Origin: Myxococcaceae bacterium JPH2
GTDB taxonomy: Bacteria > Myxococcota > Myxococcia > Myxococcales > Myxococcaceae
Assembly (NCBI GenBank): GCA_016458225.1
Contig: JAEMGR010000007.1
Coordinates: 62,001-126,000, forward strand
Length of the DNA stretch: 64,000 nt
Direction of reading: 5' to 3'
The notes under the pieces are model-generated. The model did not search any database. It was not told the origin of the DNA and saw only the letters and a list, made by a program, of their open reading frames with translations. Shown one piece after another: positions 1-9,541 of this stretch. The position numbers and the translations under genes were made by a program. The first letter of the stretch is position 1, and the number at the start of each line of letters is the position of its first letter.

Positions 1-417
1 GGCCCGGCCCTCGGCGCGACCCTGGACCTTGGGGTTCACGTTCTTCATGACGGCGCCCATGTCCTTGGGGCCCTTCGCACCCACCTCGGCGATCGCGGCC
101 TGGACGGCGGCGATCAACTCGTCGGGGGACAGCTGCTGGGGCAGGTAGCCCTGGAGGACGGAAATCTCCGCCTCTTCCTTCTCGGCCAGCTCGGGGCGGC
201 CACCGGCGCGGAACTGCTCGACGGAGTCCCGGCGCTGCTTGATGAGGCCCGCGATGACCTGGAGCACGCCCGCGTCGTCGAGCGCCGAGGCACCCGGCTC
301 CACTTCCTTGTACTTCACGGAGCTCTTCAGCATCCGCAGCACGCTGGTGGTCAGTTCGTTCTTGGACCGCATCGCGTCCTTCAGGTCCGCGTCGATGCGC
401 TCTTTCAAGGTGGCCAT
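1..417 (-). CDS. GatB/YqeY domain protein (3' end outside window)
   Basis: The minus-strand frame begins MATLKERIDADLKDAMRSKN and continues with VLRMLKSSVKYKEVE, EAEISVLQGYLPQQLSPDEL and GPKDMGAVMKNVNPKVQGRA. This is the normal layout of the small helical YqeY family, which resembles the tail domain of GatB. About 139 residues are present and the family is usually near 150, so only a few residues lie beyond the left edge. The biochemical role of YqeY is not established; binding to aminoacyl-tRNA or tRNA is suggested by the GatB relationship. It lies 105 bases downstream of rpsU on the same strand, the order seen in the rpsU-dnaG-rpoD operon region of many bacteria, so dnaG may follow outside the window (inference). 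Confidence 0.93.
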   Translation of the reverse strand, partial: MATLKERIDADLKDAMRSKNELTTSVLRMLKSSVKYKEVEPGASALDDAGVLQVIAGLIKQRRDSVEQFRAGGRPELAEKEEAEISVLQGYLPQQLSPDELIAAVQAAIAEVGAKGPKDMGAVMKNVNPKVQGRAEGRA

Positions 418-471
418 GTTCGGGACTCCCGGAGGTGGCGGGAAAGGGTACAGCGGGAACTGCGAGCGACG

Positions 472-506
472 GGAGCCAGGGTTCCGTCTGACGAAACCCC
501 GGCTCC
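472..506 (-). terminator. Hairpin between rpsU and yqeY (attenuator-like)
   Basis: GGAGCC pairs with GGCTCC, and inside one mismatch GGGTT pairs with AACCC around an 11-base loop. No T-run follows in the minus direction, so it is not a classic intrinsic terminator. It could act as a partial terminator or an mRNA-processing/stability element that keeps rpsU output above that of the genes behind it. Confidence 0.5.
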
Positions 507-522
507 TCGGCGCGAGGCGCGC

Positions 523-717
523 TTAGTACGACTTGCGGGCCTTCTTGACGGCGCGCTTCTTGGCGGCGAGCGCCTTCTTCTTGCGCTTGACGGAAGGCTT
601 CTCGTAGTGCTCGCGCTTGCGGATCTCGGAGAGGATTCCGGCCTTCTCGGTGGCCTTCTTGAAGCGCTTCAGGGCGCTCTCGATGGACTCACCTTCCTTG
701 ACTCGAATACCGGGCAT
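523..717 (-). CDS. rpsU: 30S ribosomal protein bS21
   Basis: A 64-residue, very basic protein beginning [20 protein letters not shown] and ending in a lysine/arginine-rich tail ([20 protein letters not shown]). This is the size and pattern of bS21, which sits on the small-subunit platform near the anti-Shine-Dalgarno end of 16S rRNA. The frame is open further upstream, but this ATG was chosen because a near-perfect ribosome-binding site (AAGGAGGTGAC) lies just before it and because homologues start here. It heads the minus-strand unit that continues into the YqeY gene. Confidence 0.97.
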   Translation of the reverse strand: MPGIRVKEGESIESALKRFKKATEKAGILSEIRKREHYEKPSVKRKKKALAAKKRAVKKARKSY

Positions 718-773
718 ACTGTCACCTCCTTCCGCCGATGCTGGAATGTAGGACTTCCTGAAAAGGGCAGGGG

Positions 774-801
774 GTATTACCCAGCGGCCCGCAAAACGCA
801 A
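774..801 (-). promoter_or_regulatory. Possible sigma-70-type promoter of rpsU
   Basis: Read on the minus strand there is TTGCGT, a 16-base spacer, then TAATAC, about 57 bases upstream of the rpsU start codon. Both boxes are imperfect matches to TTGACA/TATAAT. Position and spacing are reasonable, but in GC-rich DNA this is a weak call. Confidence 0.3.
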
Positions 802-849
802 GGACGCACGACCAAAACCCTGCGTTCACTGGGCTACAGTGTCCACTTC

Positions 850-2430
850 GTGAGCCCTGCCCTCCTCCTGATGGTGCTGCTGGCGGCCGGCCAGCAGCGT
901 GGCAGCACGGGCGCCGCGGCCTGCTGGGTGTCCTGTCAGCGACATGTGACGGACCGCACGCTGCGAGCGCAGGCCTACGCGCGCTGCATGACGGGCGGGC
1001 GCGTGGACTCGTGGCTGTCTGTCGTCGGCTCGCAGGGCGAGGACCGCCGCGTGCTTGCGTCCGCGCGCACGGATCCGGATTGGCGCGTGCGCTGGGGCGC
1101 GGTGAAGGCAGAGGCGCGCAGCAAGGGTGTCACCGAGCGCCGCGTGCTGGCGGACTGGGTGGTGGACACCTCGCCTGGCTCGGATCTCGACGCGTGCCTC
1201 ACCGCTGCGCGCGCCGCGGCCGAGCAGGGGCAATCCACCGCGGACTTCCTCAAGGAGGCGGGCTCGCGAGGGCCGGCCGCCGCCGCGCGAGTATGGGCGC
1301 GCCGCGACGCCATTCGCGAGGCGCTGGAGCTGGAGCTGTACGCGACGGATGAGTCCGTGCGTCCGGCAGCGCTCGCGCACCTGGGCGTCTTCCTGAGTCG
1401 CTCGCCAGCGCGCGTGGTGCTGGAGGCCATGGCGGGGCGGCCCGAGGCGGGCGATGCCGCCGTGGCCGCGTCCCTCAAGGCGGTGGCGACGCGGCGACAG
1501 ACGTCCGTGGGGCAGCTGCTCTTGAACGAGGCGCGGCCCGCGGATGAGGCCCGCGTCAATCGCCTGTTCGCGGTGTACTCGCAGGAGTTGGACGCGCTGC
1601 GACCGCAGCTCACCTCGGCGGACGCGAGCGTGCGGCGCGGGGCGCTTGCTTCGTTGCGAATCTATGGCCCGCTGGCGCGCAAGGAGTTGGAGGCCGCGCT
1701 GGAGGATGACGACCGCCGCGCCCGCGAGCTGGCGGCACGTGCGCTGGCGGATGGCAGTGGGGGACGGGTGTATCTCGCGAAGCAGCTCCAGGCCGCGACG
1801 ACTGGCGAGGGCGCGCGCCCATGGTTGGAGGTCCTGGCTCGCGACAAGGGCTGCGCGGCGCTGCTGCACGACGTGGCCTCGGACAAGGCCCGTCCGGCTG
1901 CGGTGCGCGGCGAGGCCGTGGCCCTGCTGGGTGAATGTCCCGAGACCTCGCGCGATATTCGGAAGCTGGGGAGCTACTTGTCGGATCGGGCCCCCGCGGT
2001 CCGCGCGGGAGCGGTGCGCGCGCTGGCGTCCATGCCTCGCAGTGCCGAGGGGGCGCAGGCCGCGGCGCGTGCGCTGGAAGACCCCGCGCCAGAAGTGGTG
2101 GCGGCGGCCCTGGATGCGGTGGCGGATCCTCGGCAGTCGACGCACGGGGATGATGCCGCGGAGTTGCTCGGTTCGGAGCATCCGGTGGTTCGTGCCGCCG
2201 CGGCCCGGGCGCTGGAGCGCATTGGTCGGCCGCCGCACGTCAAGGCGCTGGCCGAGTGTCTGCGCGAGGACCCCGTGGTGGAGGTGCGCGTGGCCGCGGC
2301 GCAGGCGCTGACGAACATTGGTGGGCCGCTCGCGGTCGCCGCGTTGTCCGCGGCGGTCAGCCACGATGCGGACAGCCATGTGCAGCATGTGTCGCGCGAG
2401 GGGCTGCGCCGGCTGGGCTTTACGCGGTAG
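850..2430 (+). CDS. Exported HEAT-repeat protein
   Basis: About 526 residues. The frame is open well upstream, across the rpsU gene on the other strand, so the start was placed at a GTG giving VSPALLLMVLLAAG, a short hydrophobic export signal. An ATG seven codons later is the alternative. The body is a chain of helical pairs of the HEAT/PBS-lyase type, for example SADASVRRGALASLRIYG, DRAPAVRAGAVRALASMP and EDPVVEVRVAAAQALTNIGG. Such superhelices normally serve as protein-binding scaffolds. No catalytic motif is visible. It is transcribed divergently from rpsU. A second exported HEAT protein lies about 8 kb downstream. Partner and role are unknown. Confidence 0.85.
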   Translation: MSPALLLMVLLAAGQQRGSTGAAACWVSCQRHVTDRTLRAQAYARCMTGGRVDSWLSVVGSQGEDRRVLASARTDPDWRVRWGAVKAEARSKGVTERRVLADWVVDTSPGSDLDACLTAARAAAEQGQSTADFLKEAGSRGPAAAARVWARRDAIREALELELYATDESVRPAALAHLGVFLSRSPARVVLEAMAGRPEAGDAAVAASLKAVATRRQTSVGQLLLNEARPADEARVNRLFAVYSQELDALRPQLTSADASVRRGALASLRIYGPLARKELEAALEDDDRRARELAARALADGSGGRVYLAKQLQAATTGEGARPWLEVLARDKGCAALLHDVASDKARPAAVRGEAVALLGECPETSRDIRKLGSYLSDRAPAVRAGAVRALASMPRSAEGAQAAARALEDPAPEVVAAALDAVADPRQSTHGDDAAELLGSEHPVVRAAAARALERIGRPPHVKALAECLREDPVVEVRVAAAQALTNIGGPLAVAALSAAVSHDADSHVQHVSREGLRRLGFTR

Positions 2431-2440
2431 CGCGCGCGGT

Positions 2441-3352
2441 TCAGGGGCCGCTGATGCTGCGGCCATCCACGCGGTTGCGGCCCGCGTGCTTGGCCCGGTA
2501 CAGGTATTTGTCCGCGGCGCCGATGATGTCCTCGGGCTGGGAGAAGTCCGAGTCGAGCAGCGTGGCCACGCCCAGGCTGATGGACACCTTGATGGGCGTG
2601 CCGCTGAACATGAAGTCGCTGCGGTCCACCGCCACGCGGCAACGCTCCGCGCACGCGAGCGCGGCGTCCTCGGCGGACTCGCGCAGCATGAGGGCGAACT
2701 CCTCTCCGCCGTAGCGGGCCAGGAGGTCCTCGGTGCGCACGGTGTCGCTCACCCGCTGCGCGATGCGCGTCAGCACGAAGTCTCCGGCCGGGTGGCCATA
2801 GACGTCGTTGATGCGCTTGAAGTGGTCCACGTCGAACAGCACCAGCGACAGCGGCACCTGATGACGCAGGCAGTACGCGAACTCCTTGCGCAGCGTCTCC
2901 ATGAAGTACTTCTTGTTGTAGAGCCGGGTGAGGCCGTCCCGGGTGGCGGACTCGTAGATGCTGCGCTGGTACTGCTCCTCCAGCGCGTCCTGGATGGAGA
3001 ACTTCAGGACGGTGTTGGAGCCGATCTGGATCTTGTCCCCGTCGTAGAGCGGCGCCGCGCTGACCTTCAGCCCGTTGAGATAGGTGCCGTTCGTGCTGCC
3101 GAGGTCCACCAGCTGGAAGCGGCCATCGCCGATGGCCACGACCTTGGCGTGCTTGCGCGAGATGCCGTCGTCCTCGACCTGGAACTGAGCCTCGGACGAG
3201 CGACCGAGCACCACTTCCGAGCGATCCAGCTTGAACATCCGTCCGATGCCCGCCGCGGACTTGGCGCTGATGACGATCAGGTACGCGCTCTGCTGCTGGG
3301 CGCTGCCCAGCAGGTCCGAAATGGAATGGACGGAAGTTTTCTCCTCGGACAT
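2441..3352 (-). CDS. FHA-GGDEF diguanylate cyclase
   Basis: 303 residues. An FHA phosphothreonine-binding domain covers about residues 48-98 (VVLGRSSEAQFQVEDDGISR, then DLGSTNGTYLNG), followed by a GGDEF domain from about 135 to the end. The active-site signature is GGEEF at 215-219, preceded by FDVDHFKRIND, so c-di-GMP synthesis from two GTP is expected. An inhibitory RxxD site (RTED, 206-209) lies five residues before GGEEF, so product feedback is expected. There is no membrane segment. The FHA domain implies that a Ser/Thr-kinase target recruits or gates the enzyme (inference from family). The start was set at MSEEKTS, which has GGGAG five bases before it. Confidence 0.94.
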   Translation of the reverse strand: MSEEKTSVHSISDLLGSAQQQSAYLIVISAKSAAGIGRMFKLDRSEVVLGRSSEAQFQVEDDGISRKHAKVVAIGDGRFQLVDLGSTNGTYLNGLKVSAAPLYDGDKIQIGSNTVLKFSIQDALEEQYQRSIYESATRDGLTRLYNKKYFMETLRKEFAYCLRHQVPLSLVLFDVDHFKRINDVYGHPAGDFVLTRIAQRVSDTVRTEDLLARYGGEEFALMLRESAEDAALACAERCRVAVDRSDFMFSGTPIKVSISLGVATLLDSDFSQPEDIIGAADKYLYRAKHAGRNRVDGRSISGP

Positions 3353-3424
3353 CGCGTCTCCCATCTTAGGGGCCGCCATTTCGCGGCGGCAAGCTCGCCG
3401 CCGCATGGATCGCCACCCGGCGTG

Positions 3425-4486
3425 TCACTTCGCTCGCGCGGACCGCGCGGACCGGCGCCGCGCCGGGGAGGGTGGGGGAACTGTCATGCGCCCGACGGTC
3501 AGCTCGCCCGCCACCGGGGTCTTGAGGAAGCGGGTGAGGGCCTCCGGAGAGTTCGGGTGGTAGGCCAGCCCCTGCATCAGCTTCACCAGGGCGGCCGACG
3601 GGGTCATGTCCGCCGCTCCCACCGCGCCCTCGGCCAGCGCCGCCGCGCCGGACTCGTAGAGTGACAGGTCCACCCCGTTGCGGTGCGCCTGACTCACCAC
3701 CAGCACCGGGACCCCGCGCTCTCGCGCCTGGGTGAACAGCGGGCGCAGCGAGCGGCCCAGCTCCGGATCAATGGGGAAGTTCCCCGCCCCATACGCCTCC
3801 ACCACGAACCCCTTCACGTGCGGCAGGAGCTGGAGCGGCAGCGCGGGGTCCAGGCCCGGGTACACCTTCAAGAGGAAGACGCGCGAGTCGAGCCGCTCGA
3901 AGAGGCGGAAGGGGCCGCGTGCCTTGAGCCCCGGCTCGAAGGTGGCGTCCACGCCCAGCGTGCCCAGCACCGGGAAGTTGGGGCTCTCGAAGGCGTCGTA
4001 CTCGGCCACCTTGACCTTGCGCGTGCGATTGCCCCGGTAGAGGTGCGAGTCGAAGCAGATGGTCACCTCGCGCGGGCCCTGCAGCGCGGAGAGGACCGCG
4101 TCGATGAGGTTGAGGCGCGCGTCCGAGCGGATCTCCCCCAGCGGCCGCTGCGAGCCCGTCAGCACCACGGGGCAGGGCGGGTTGCGCAGCATGAACGACA
4201 GCGCGCTTGCTGTGTGGGCGAGCGTGTCCGTGCCATGGGTCACCACCGCCCCGTCGAAATGGGGGAGGCGCTGATGAAGGTGTGCTGCCATGCGGCTCCA
4301 CAGTTCGGGCTGCATCTCCGAGCTGTCGACGTTGCAGAACAGCTCCAGCTCGATGTCGGCGAGCTGGAACAGCTCTGGAGCGCGCTTGCGAAGCGTCTTG
4401 AAGAAGGCCGCGGGACGCAGGGCGGACGGGCGTCCTCCGGCCATCCCCAAGGTTCCACCGGTGTGAAGGAGCAGGACTCTGGGCAT
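3425..4486 (-). CDS. ansA: L-asparaginase (type I, AnsA-like)
   Basis: 353 residues starting MPRVLLLHTGGTLGM. The first active-site signature (TGGTLGM) sits at the N terminus and the second (VVTHGTDTLAHTASAL) about 80 residues on; both threonines needed for deamidation are present. DSSEMQPELW supplies the substrate-pocket residues typical of type I enzymes. There is no signal peptide, so it is a cytoplasmic enzyme converting L-asparagine to aspartate and ammonia. The C terminus ends in a basic tail (RRRSARSARAK). It is divergent from the thiol-oxidoreductase lipoprotein gene, with only 54 bases between the starts. Confidence 0.94.
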   Translation of the reverse strand: MPRVLLLHTGGTLGMAGGRPSALRPAAFFKTLRKRAPELFQLADIELELFCNVDSSEMQPELWSRMAAHLHQRLPHFDGAVVTHGTDTLAHTASALSFMLRNPPCPVVLTGSQRPLGEIRSDARLNLIDAVLSALQGPREVTICFDSHLYRGNRTRKVKVAEYDAFESPNFPVLGTLGVDATFEPGLKARGPFRLFERLDSRVFLLKVYPGLDPALPLQLLPHVKGFVVEAYGAGNFPIDPELGRSLRPLFTQARERGVPVLVVSQAHRNGVDLSLYESGAAALAEGAVGAADMTPSAALVKLMQGLAYHPNSPEALTRFLKTPVAGELTVGRMTVPPPSPARRRSARSARAK

Positions 4487-4540
4487 GGGCAAGGGACCCT
4501 CCCCTGCCAAAGCCTGCCTTCCTTTACAAGCTTTGCGCGC

Positions 4541-5593
4541 ATGGCTAAGACCCGCGGCGTGCTCCTCCCCTGCTGGAAGCGTGTCGTTCCTCTGCTGGCC
4601 GCCATGGTCCTGACGGGCCCCGCCTGCACCCAGAACCCCCCGTCCGCCGCCGCGCCGTCGCCCGCTCCCGCCCCGCGCGAGTCCCTGGCCACCTCGGTGC
4701 CCCTGCCGACGTCGCCGACCGGCACCGTTACGCCTACCTCCGGAACGCCTGCCGCGGCCGCTCCAGCCACGCCGTCGTCGGATCCCGCCGCGGTGCTCAC
4801 CGGCATCCCCGGGATGGACTTCTCGGCGCTCTCACCGGCCGCCAAGCGCGAGCTGGCCACGGTGATGAGCGACGAGTTCTGCTACTGCGGCTGCCCGCAC
4901 ACCCTGGGCGCCTGTCTCAAGGGTCACACGAACTGCAAGCATGCCAAGCGCATGGCCCGGCTGGCCGCGCGCATGGTGGCGGATGGCGGCCCGGCCACCG
5001 AGGTCATCGTCACGCTGTCCAAGTACTACGCCTCGTTCCGCGAGCCGCGCGCCCAGCTCAAGATTGATCCGCGCATGTGCCAGGGCGACCCCAAGGCCCC
5101 CGTGACGGTGGCCGAGTTCTCTGACTTCGAGTGCCCGTTCTGCGGCAAGGCCCGGCCCATCCTGGAGGGCTTCGCGAAGAAGAACGCGGGACAGGTGCGC
5201 TTCTGCTACCTGCCGTTCCCCCTGTCCATGCACGCCAACGCCATCCCCGCGGGGCAGGCGGCGCTCTGGGCGCGCGACCAGGGCAAGTTCTGGGAGATGC
5301 ACGACGCCCTCTTCGAGCACCAGGAGAACCTCAAGCCCGAGGCGCTCCCCGCGCTGGCCAAGTCGCTGGGCCTGGATGGCGCCAAGCTGGCCGCGGTGCT
5401 GAAGACGGACCAGTACAAGCAGGAGCTGGAGGGGTTCCGCGCCCAGGGGCGCACGGCCGCCATCACCGGCACGCCGTCCGTGTTCTTCAACGGGCGCTTC
5501 TACGACCTGGGATATGAGGCGGAGATGCTCGCCCACAGCCTGGAGGACGAGCTGGAGTGGCGCGCCAACAACAACGCATGGTCCGCTGACTGA
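4541..5593 (+). CDS. DsbA/thioredoxin-fold lipoprotein
   Basis: 350 residues. A basic N terminus and hydrophobic stretch end in LTGPAC, a loose lipobox, followed by a low-complexity Pro/Ala/Ser/Thr linker to about residue 85. Next is a cysteine-rich segment FCYCGCPHTLGAC with NCKHAKRMA. A DsbA-like Thioredoxin_4 domain fills the second half, with the redox motif CPFC in SDFECPFCGKARP, a cis-Pro region ITGTPSVFFNG, and the DsbA helical insert. It probably handles disulfides in the envelope. It is the first gene of a tight unit with the DUF4388 gene (7 bases on) and truD. The cysteine cluster before the thioredoxin fold is unusual and could be a second redox or metal site. Confidence 0.88.
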   Translation: MAKTRGVLLPCWKRVVPLLAAMVLTGPACTQNPPSAAAPSPAPAPRESLATSVPLPTSPTGTVTPTSGTPAAAAPATPSSDPAAVLTGIPGMDFSALSPAAKRELATVMSDEFCYCGCPHTLGACLKGHTNCKHAKRMARLAARMVADGGPATEVIVTLSKYYASFREPRAQLKIDPRMCQGDPKAPVTVAEFSDFECPFCGKARPILEGFAKKNAGQVRFCYLPFPLSMHANAIPAGQAALWARDQGKFWEMHDALFEHQENLKPEALPALAKSLGLDGAKLAAVLKTDQYKQELEGFRAQGRTAAITGTPSVFFNGRFYDLGYEAEMLAHSLEDELEWRANNNAWSAD

Positions 5594-5600
5594 CGCGGGG

Positions 5601-6932
5601 ATGACGCAACGCTTCCGCATCGAAGGGGCCTCGCAGCTCGTTCCCGAGGACCGCATGGGGCCGGCGCCGCTGTCGGGGCGCTCGGGCGCGTACACGCTGG
5701 TGCCCACCACGCCGGACCTGCTCGTCTTCTCTCGTACGCCGCCGCAAGGGGGCTCCATCCCCACGCCGCGCGTGGTGCTGGCGGGTGACGCCGGCGGCTT
5801 CCCGCTGTCGGACCTCATCGCGTTCCTGAGCCAGTCGCGCTGGAGCGGCGTCATCCGGGTGCACACGCCGGGCGGCGAGCGAACGGTCCTGTTTCGCGAG
5901 GGCGAGGTGCGCGGCGCCAGCTCGGATGATCCGGCGGATCGTCTGGGCGAGGTGCTCGTGCGCCTGGGCTACGTGGAGCGCGCTGTCGTCGAGCAGGTGC
6001 TGCGCGAGCAGCCGCCCTCGAAGGTGGGGCGCGCGCTGGTGGAGCGGGGCGTGCTTCAGGCGCATGACCTGTTCAAGTGCGTCACGCACCAGGTCAGTGA
6101 GATCTTCCACGCCATCGTGCTGTGCCGCGAAGGTGCCTTCTTCCTCATCGATCAGCCGATGGACGAGAAGACGGGCCACACCATCCAGCTCTCCACGCAG
6201 AGTCTGCTGATGGACAGCATCCGGAAGATCGACGAGATGGCGCACTTCCGGAAGCGCATCCCCCACGGGCGCCTGTACGTCACGCGCAAGCGCCCCTCGG
6301 ACGGCAAGCTGGAGGAAGACGAGGACCGGGTGCTGGCCCTGCTGGACGGGCGGCGCACCATCCTGGAGCTGGGGCACGCGGCGAAGCTGTCCGAGTTCGA
6401 CGCGACCAAGGTCGTCTTTCGGCTGCTGGAGGGGGGCTTCGCGGCGCTGTCGGACAAGCCGACGGGTGTGGTTCCCGTGGCCGCGCCCGTGGAGAAGCGT
6501 CCGGTTGCGCCCGTGCCGGCGACGCGTCCTGCGCCTACGCCTCGGCCCGCTCCGGTGGATGCGCGCCCGGTCGCGCGTGTCTTCAACTTCATCTTCCGCG
6601 AGATTCGCGACGAGGTGTCGCGGCAGGGCATGGACCGCGAGTTCATCGCCGCGGCCAATGCGGCGCTCTCCGGCCAGGCGCTGTCGTCCTCGCCCGTGTT
6701 GGAGGGCCTGGCCTTCGCAGCGGATGGCAGCCTGCCCGAGGCTCAGCTGATGGAGGCGTTTGAGCGCCACCGCGCACAGCTCGGCAGCGAGCCGCTGGCG
6801 TCCTTCAAGCAGGCACTCAGTGACGTGATGTTCTTCCTCCTCTTCCAAGCCGGCGAGCTGTTGGAGTCCCGCGCGGATGAGGATCTCGCCCGCCGCGTGA
6901 AAGAGCTTCTCGCGACCCTCGAGGCATCGTGA
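5601..6932 (+). CDS. DUF4388 (PatA-like N-terminal) protein
   Basis: 443 residues with no signal peptide. The DUF4388 domain spans about residues 55-185, recognisable from FPLSDLIAFLSQSRWSGVIR, VLFREGEVRGASSDDPADRL and REGAFFLID. A second helical region with LLDGRRTILELGHAAKLSEF resembles the winged-helix part often attached to DUF4388. A Pro/Ala/Val linker (about 285-320) leads to an all-helical C terminus. DUF4388 proteins are abundant in myxobacteria, often tied to two-component or GTPase regulation of motility and development, but this one has no assigned role. It starts 7 bases after the lipoprotein gene and overlaps truD by 4 bases. Confidence 0.85.
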   Translation: MTQRFRIEGASQLVPEDRMGPAPLSGRSGAYTLVPTTPDLLVFSRTPPQGGSIPTPRVVLAGDAGGFPLSDLIAFLSQSRWSGVIRVHTPGGERTVLFREGEVRGASSDDPADRLGEVLVRLGYVERAVVEQVLREQPPSKVGRALVERGVLQAHDLFKCVTHQVSEIFHAIVLCREGAFFLIDQPMDEKTGHTIQLSTQSLLMDSIRKIDEMAHFRKRIPHGRLYVTRKRPSDGKLEEDEDRVLALLDGRRTILELGHAAKLSEFDATKVVFRLLEGGFAALSDKPTGVVPVAAPVEKRPVAPVPATRPAPTPRPAPVDARPVARVFNFIFREIRDEVSRQGMDREFIAAANAALSGQALSSSPVLEGLAFAADGSLPEAQLMEAFERHRAQLGSEPLASFKQALSDVMFFLLFQAGELLESRADEDLARRVKELLATLEAS

Positions 6933-7951
6933 CGGACAGCAGTCTCCCGCGGTTGACCGCGGACGTTCCCGGTTGTGGTGGTGGTTTCAAGCTGGCTCCC
7001 GAGGACTTCGAGGTGGAGGAGCTTCCCGCCTACCTCCCGTCCGGAGACGGCACGCACCTGTATCTCTGGATAGAGAAGCGCGGGCGCGACACGCGCGAGG
7101 TGGTGCGCGCGCTGTCCCAGTCGCTCGGCGTGCGCGAGGACGACGTGGGCGTGGCGGGCATGAAGGACCGTCACGCCGTCACGCGCCAGTGGTTGTCCGT
7201 GCCCGCCGTCGCCGAGCCTCGCCTGGGGGAGTTCTCCCTGGACGGCGTGCGCGTGCTGGAGGCGCGGCGGCATGGCAACAAGCTCAGGACGGGCCACCTG
7301 CGCGGCAACCGCTTCCGCCTGCGCGTGCGCGACGTGAAGGACGTGGAGGCGGCGCGCGAGACGTTCGCGCGGCTGTCCGCGCAAGGCGTGCCCAACTACT
7401 TCGGGGAGCAGCGCTTCGGCCGGGCCGGCGACAACGCGGACCAGGGCAAGTTGCTCGTCCTGGGACAGCGGCTGCCCAAGCGGCCGGATCGCTTCCAGCG
7501 CAAGCTGTTCCTGTCCGCCTTCCAGTCGCGGCTGTTCAATCGCGCGCTGGTGTTGCGCCTGCAAGCCGGGACGTTCGCCACCGCCCTGCTCGGAGACGTG
7601 CTGCGCAAGGAGGAGACGGGTGGCCTGTTCGTCTGCGAGGCCCCCGAGGTGGATGGCCCTCGCGTGGCCTCGTTCGAGGTGAGCCCCGCCGGTCCGCTGT
7701 TCGGTCCGAAGATGACGGCCGCGCAGGGCGAGGTCGCCGAACTGGAGGCGCGCTTGCTCGTGGAGGAGGGCGTCACCCCGAGCGACTTCCTGCGGGGCGG
7801 CGGCGAGACGGAGGGCAGTCGCCGGCCCTATCGCGTGCGCCTGGGCTCGCCCGTGCTCACGCCCGAGGGCGGAGACCTGTGGCTGACGTTCGAGCTGCCC
7901 CGCGGCTCCTACGCCACCGAGGTCCTCCACGAGCTGCTGAAGGACGGCTGA
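6929..7951 (+). CDS. truD: tRNA pseudouridine(13) synthase TruD
   Basis: 340 residues. The catalytic signature is GMKDRHAVTRQ, with the aspartate that attacks uridine, followed by the TruD-specific NYFGEQRFG and the insertion domain with FLSAFQSRLFNRAL. The C-terminal GSYATEVLHELL is also typical. The enzyme isomerises U13 in certain tRNAs. The start is a GTG overlapping the TGA of the DUF4388 gene, which implies translational coupling. The last 16 bases of the gene are part of an imperfect duplication that continues downstream. Confidence 0.96.
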   Translation: MTDSSLPRLTADVPGCGGGFKLAPEDFEVEELPAYLPSGDGTHLYLWIEKRGRDTREVVRALSQSLGVREDDVGVAGMKDRHAVTRQWLSVPAVAEPRLGEFSLDGVRVLEARRHGNKLRTGHLRGNRFRLRVRDVKDVEAARETFARLSAQGVPNYFGEQRFGRAGDNADQGKLLVLGQRLPKRPDRFQRKLFLSAFQSRLFNRALVLRLQAGTFATALLGDVLRKEETGGLFVCEAPEVDGPRVASFEVSPAGPLFGPKMTAAQGEVAELEARLLVEEGVTPSDFLRGGGETEGSRRPYRVRLGSPVLTPEGGDLWLTFELPRGSYATEVLHELLKDG

Positions 7952-8046
7952 CCCCTCGACACGACAGTGCCTTCGCGAGAGGGGACTCCGAATTGCTGAG
8001 GGACGGCTGTCCCTCGACGCGACAGCGCCTCCGCGAGAGGGGACTC
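7936..8046 (+). repeat. Imperfect tandem duplication of the truD 3' end
   Basis: A 53-base unit covering the end of truD, its stop codon and the following bases (7936-7988) recurs at 7995-8046 with about six substitutions and one deletion; the copies are six bases apart. The second copy begins GCTGAGGGACGGCTGTCCC, so the stop codon TGA has become TGT there. Each copy carries a short CCCTC/GAGGG inverted repeat and the core GCGAGAGGGGACTC. Confidence 0.8.
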
Positions 8047-8066
8047 TCGGGAGGCGCGGGTGAGGC

Positions 8067-8086
8067 GGTCCGCCGTGGGGCGGACC
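8067..8086. terminator. Hairpin between truD and the OmpA gene
   Basis: GGTCCGCC pairs perfectly with GGCGGACC over a GTGG loop. It sits four bases beyond the stop of the minus-strand OmpA gene and about 115 bases beyond truD, so it can serve both converging transcripts. There is no T-tract. Confidence 0.6.
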
Positions 8087-8090
8087 CTTG

Positions 8091-9524
<1,434 letters not shown>

Positions 9525-9541
9525 CGGGGGGCGCTCGGGCG

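Noticed and set aside
826-2466. A 546-codon open frame on the minus strand under the first HEAT gene
   Set aside because: It is Arg/His/Leu-rich with no domain and is a codon-position shadow of the HEAT gene in GC-rich DNA.
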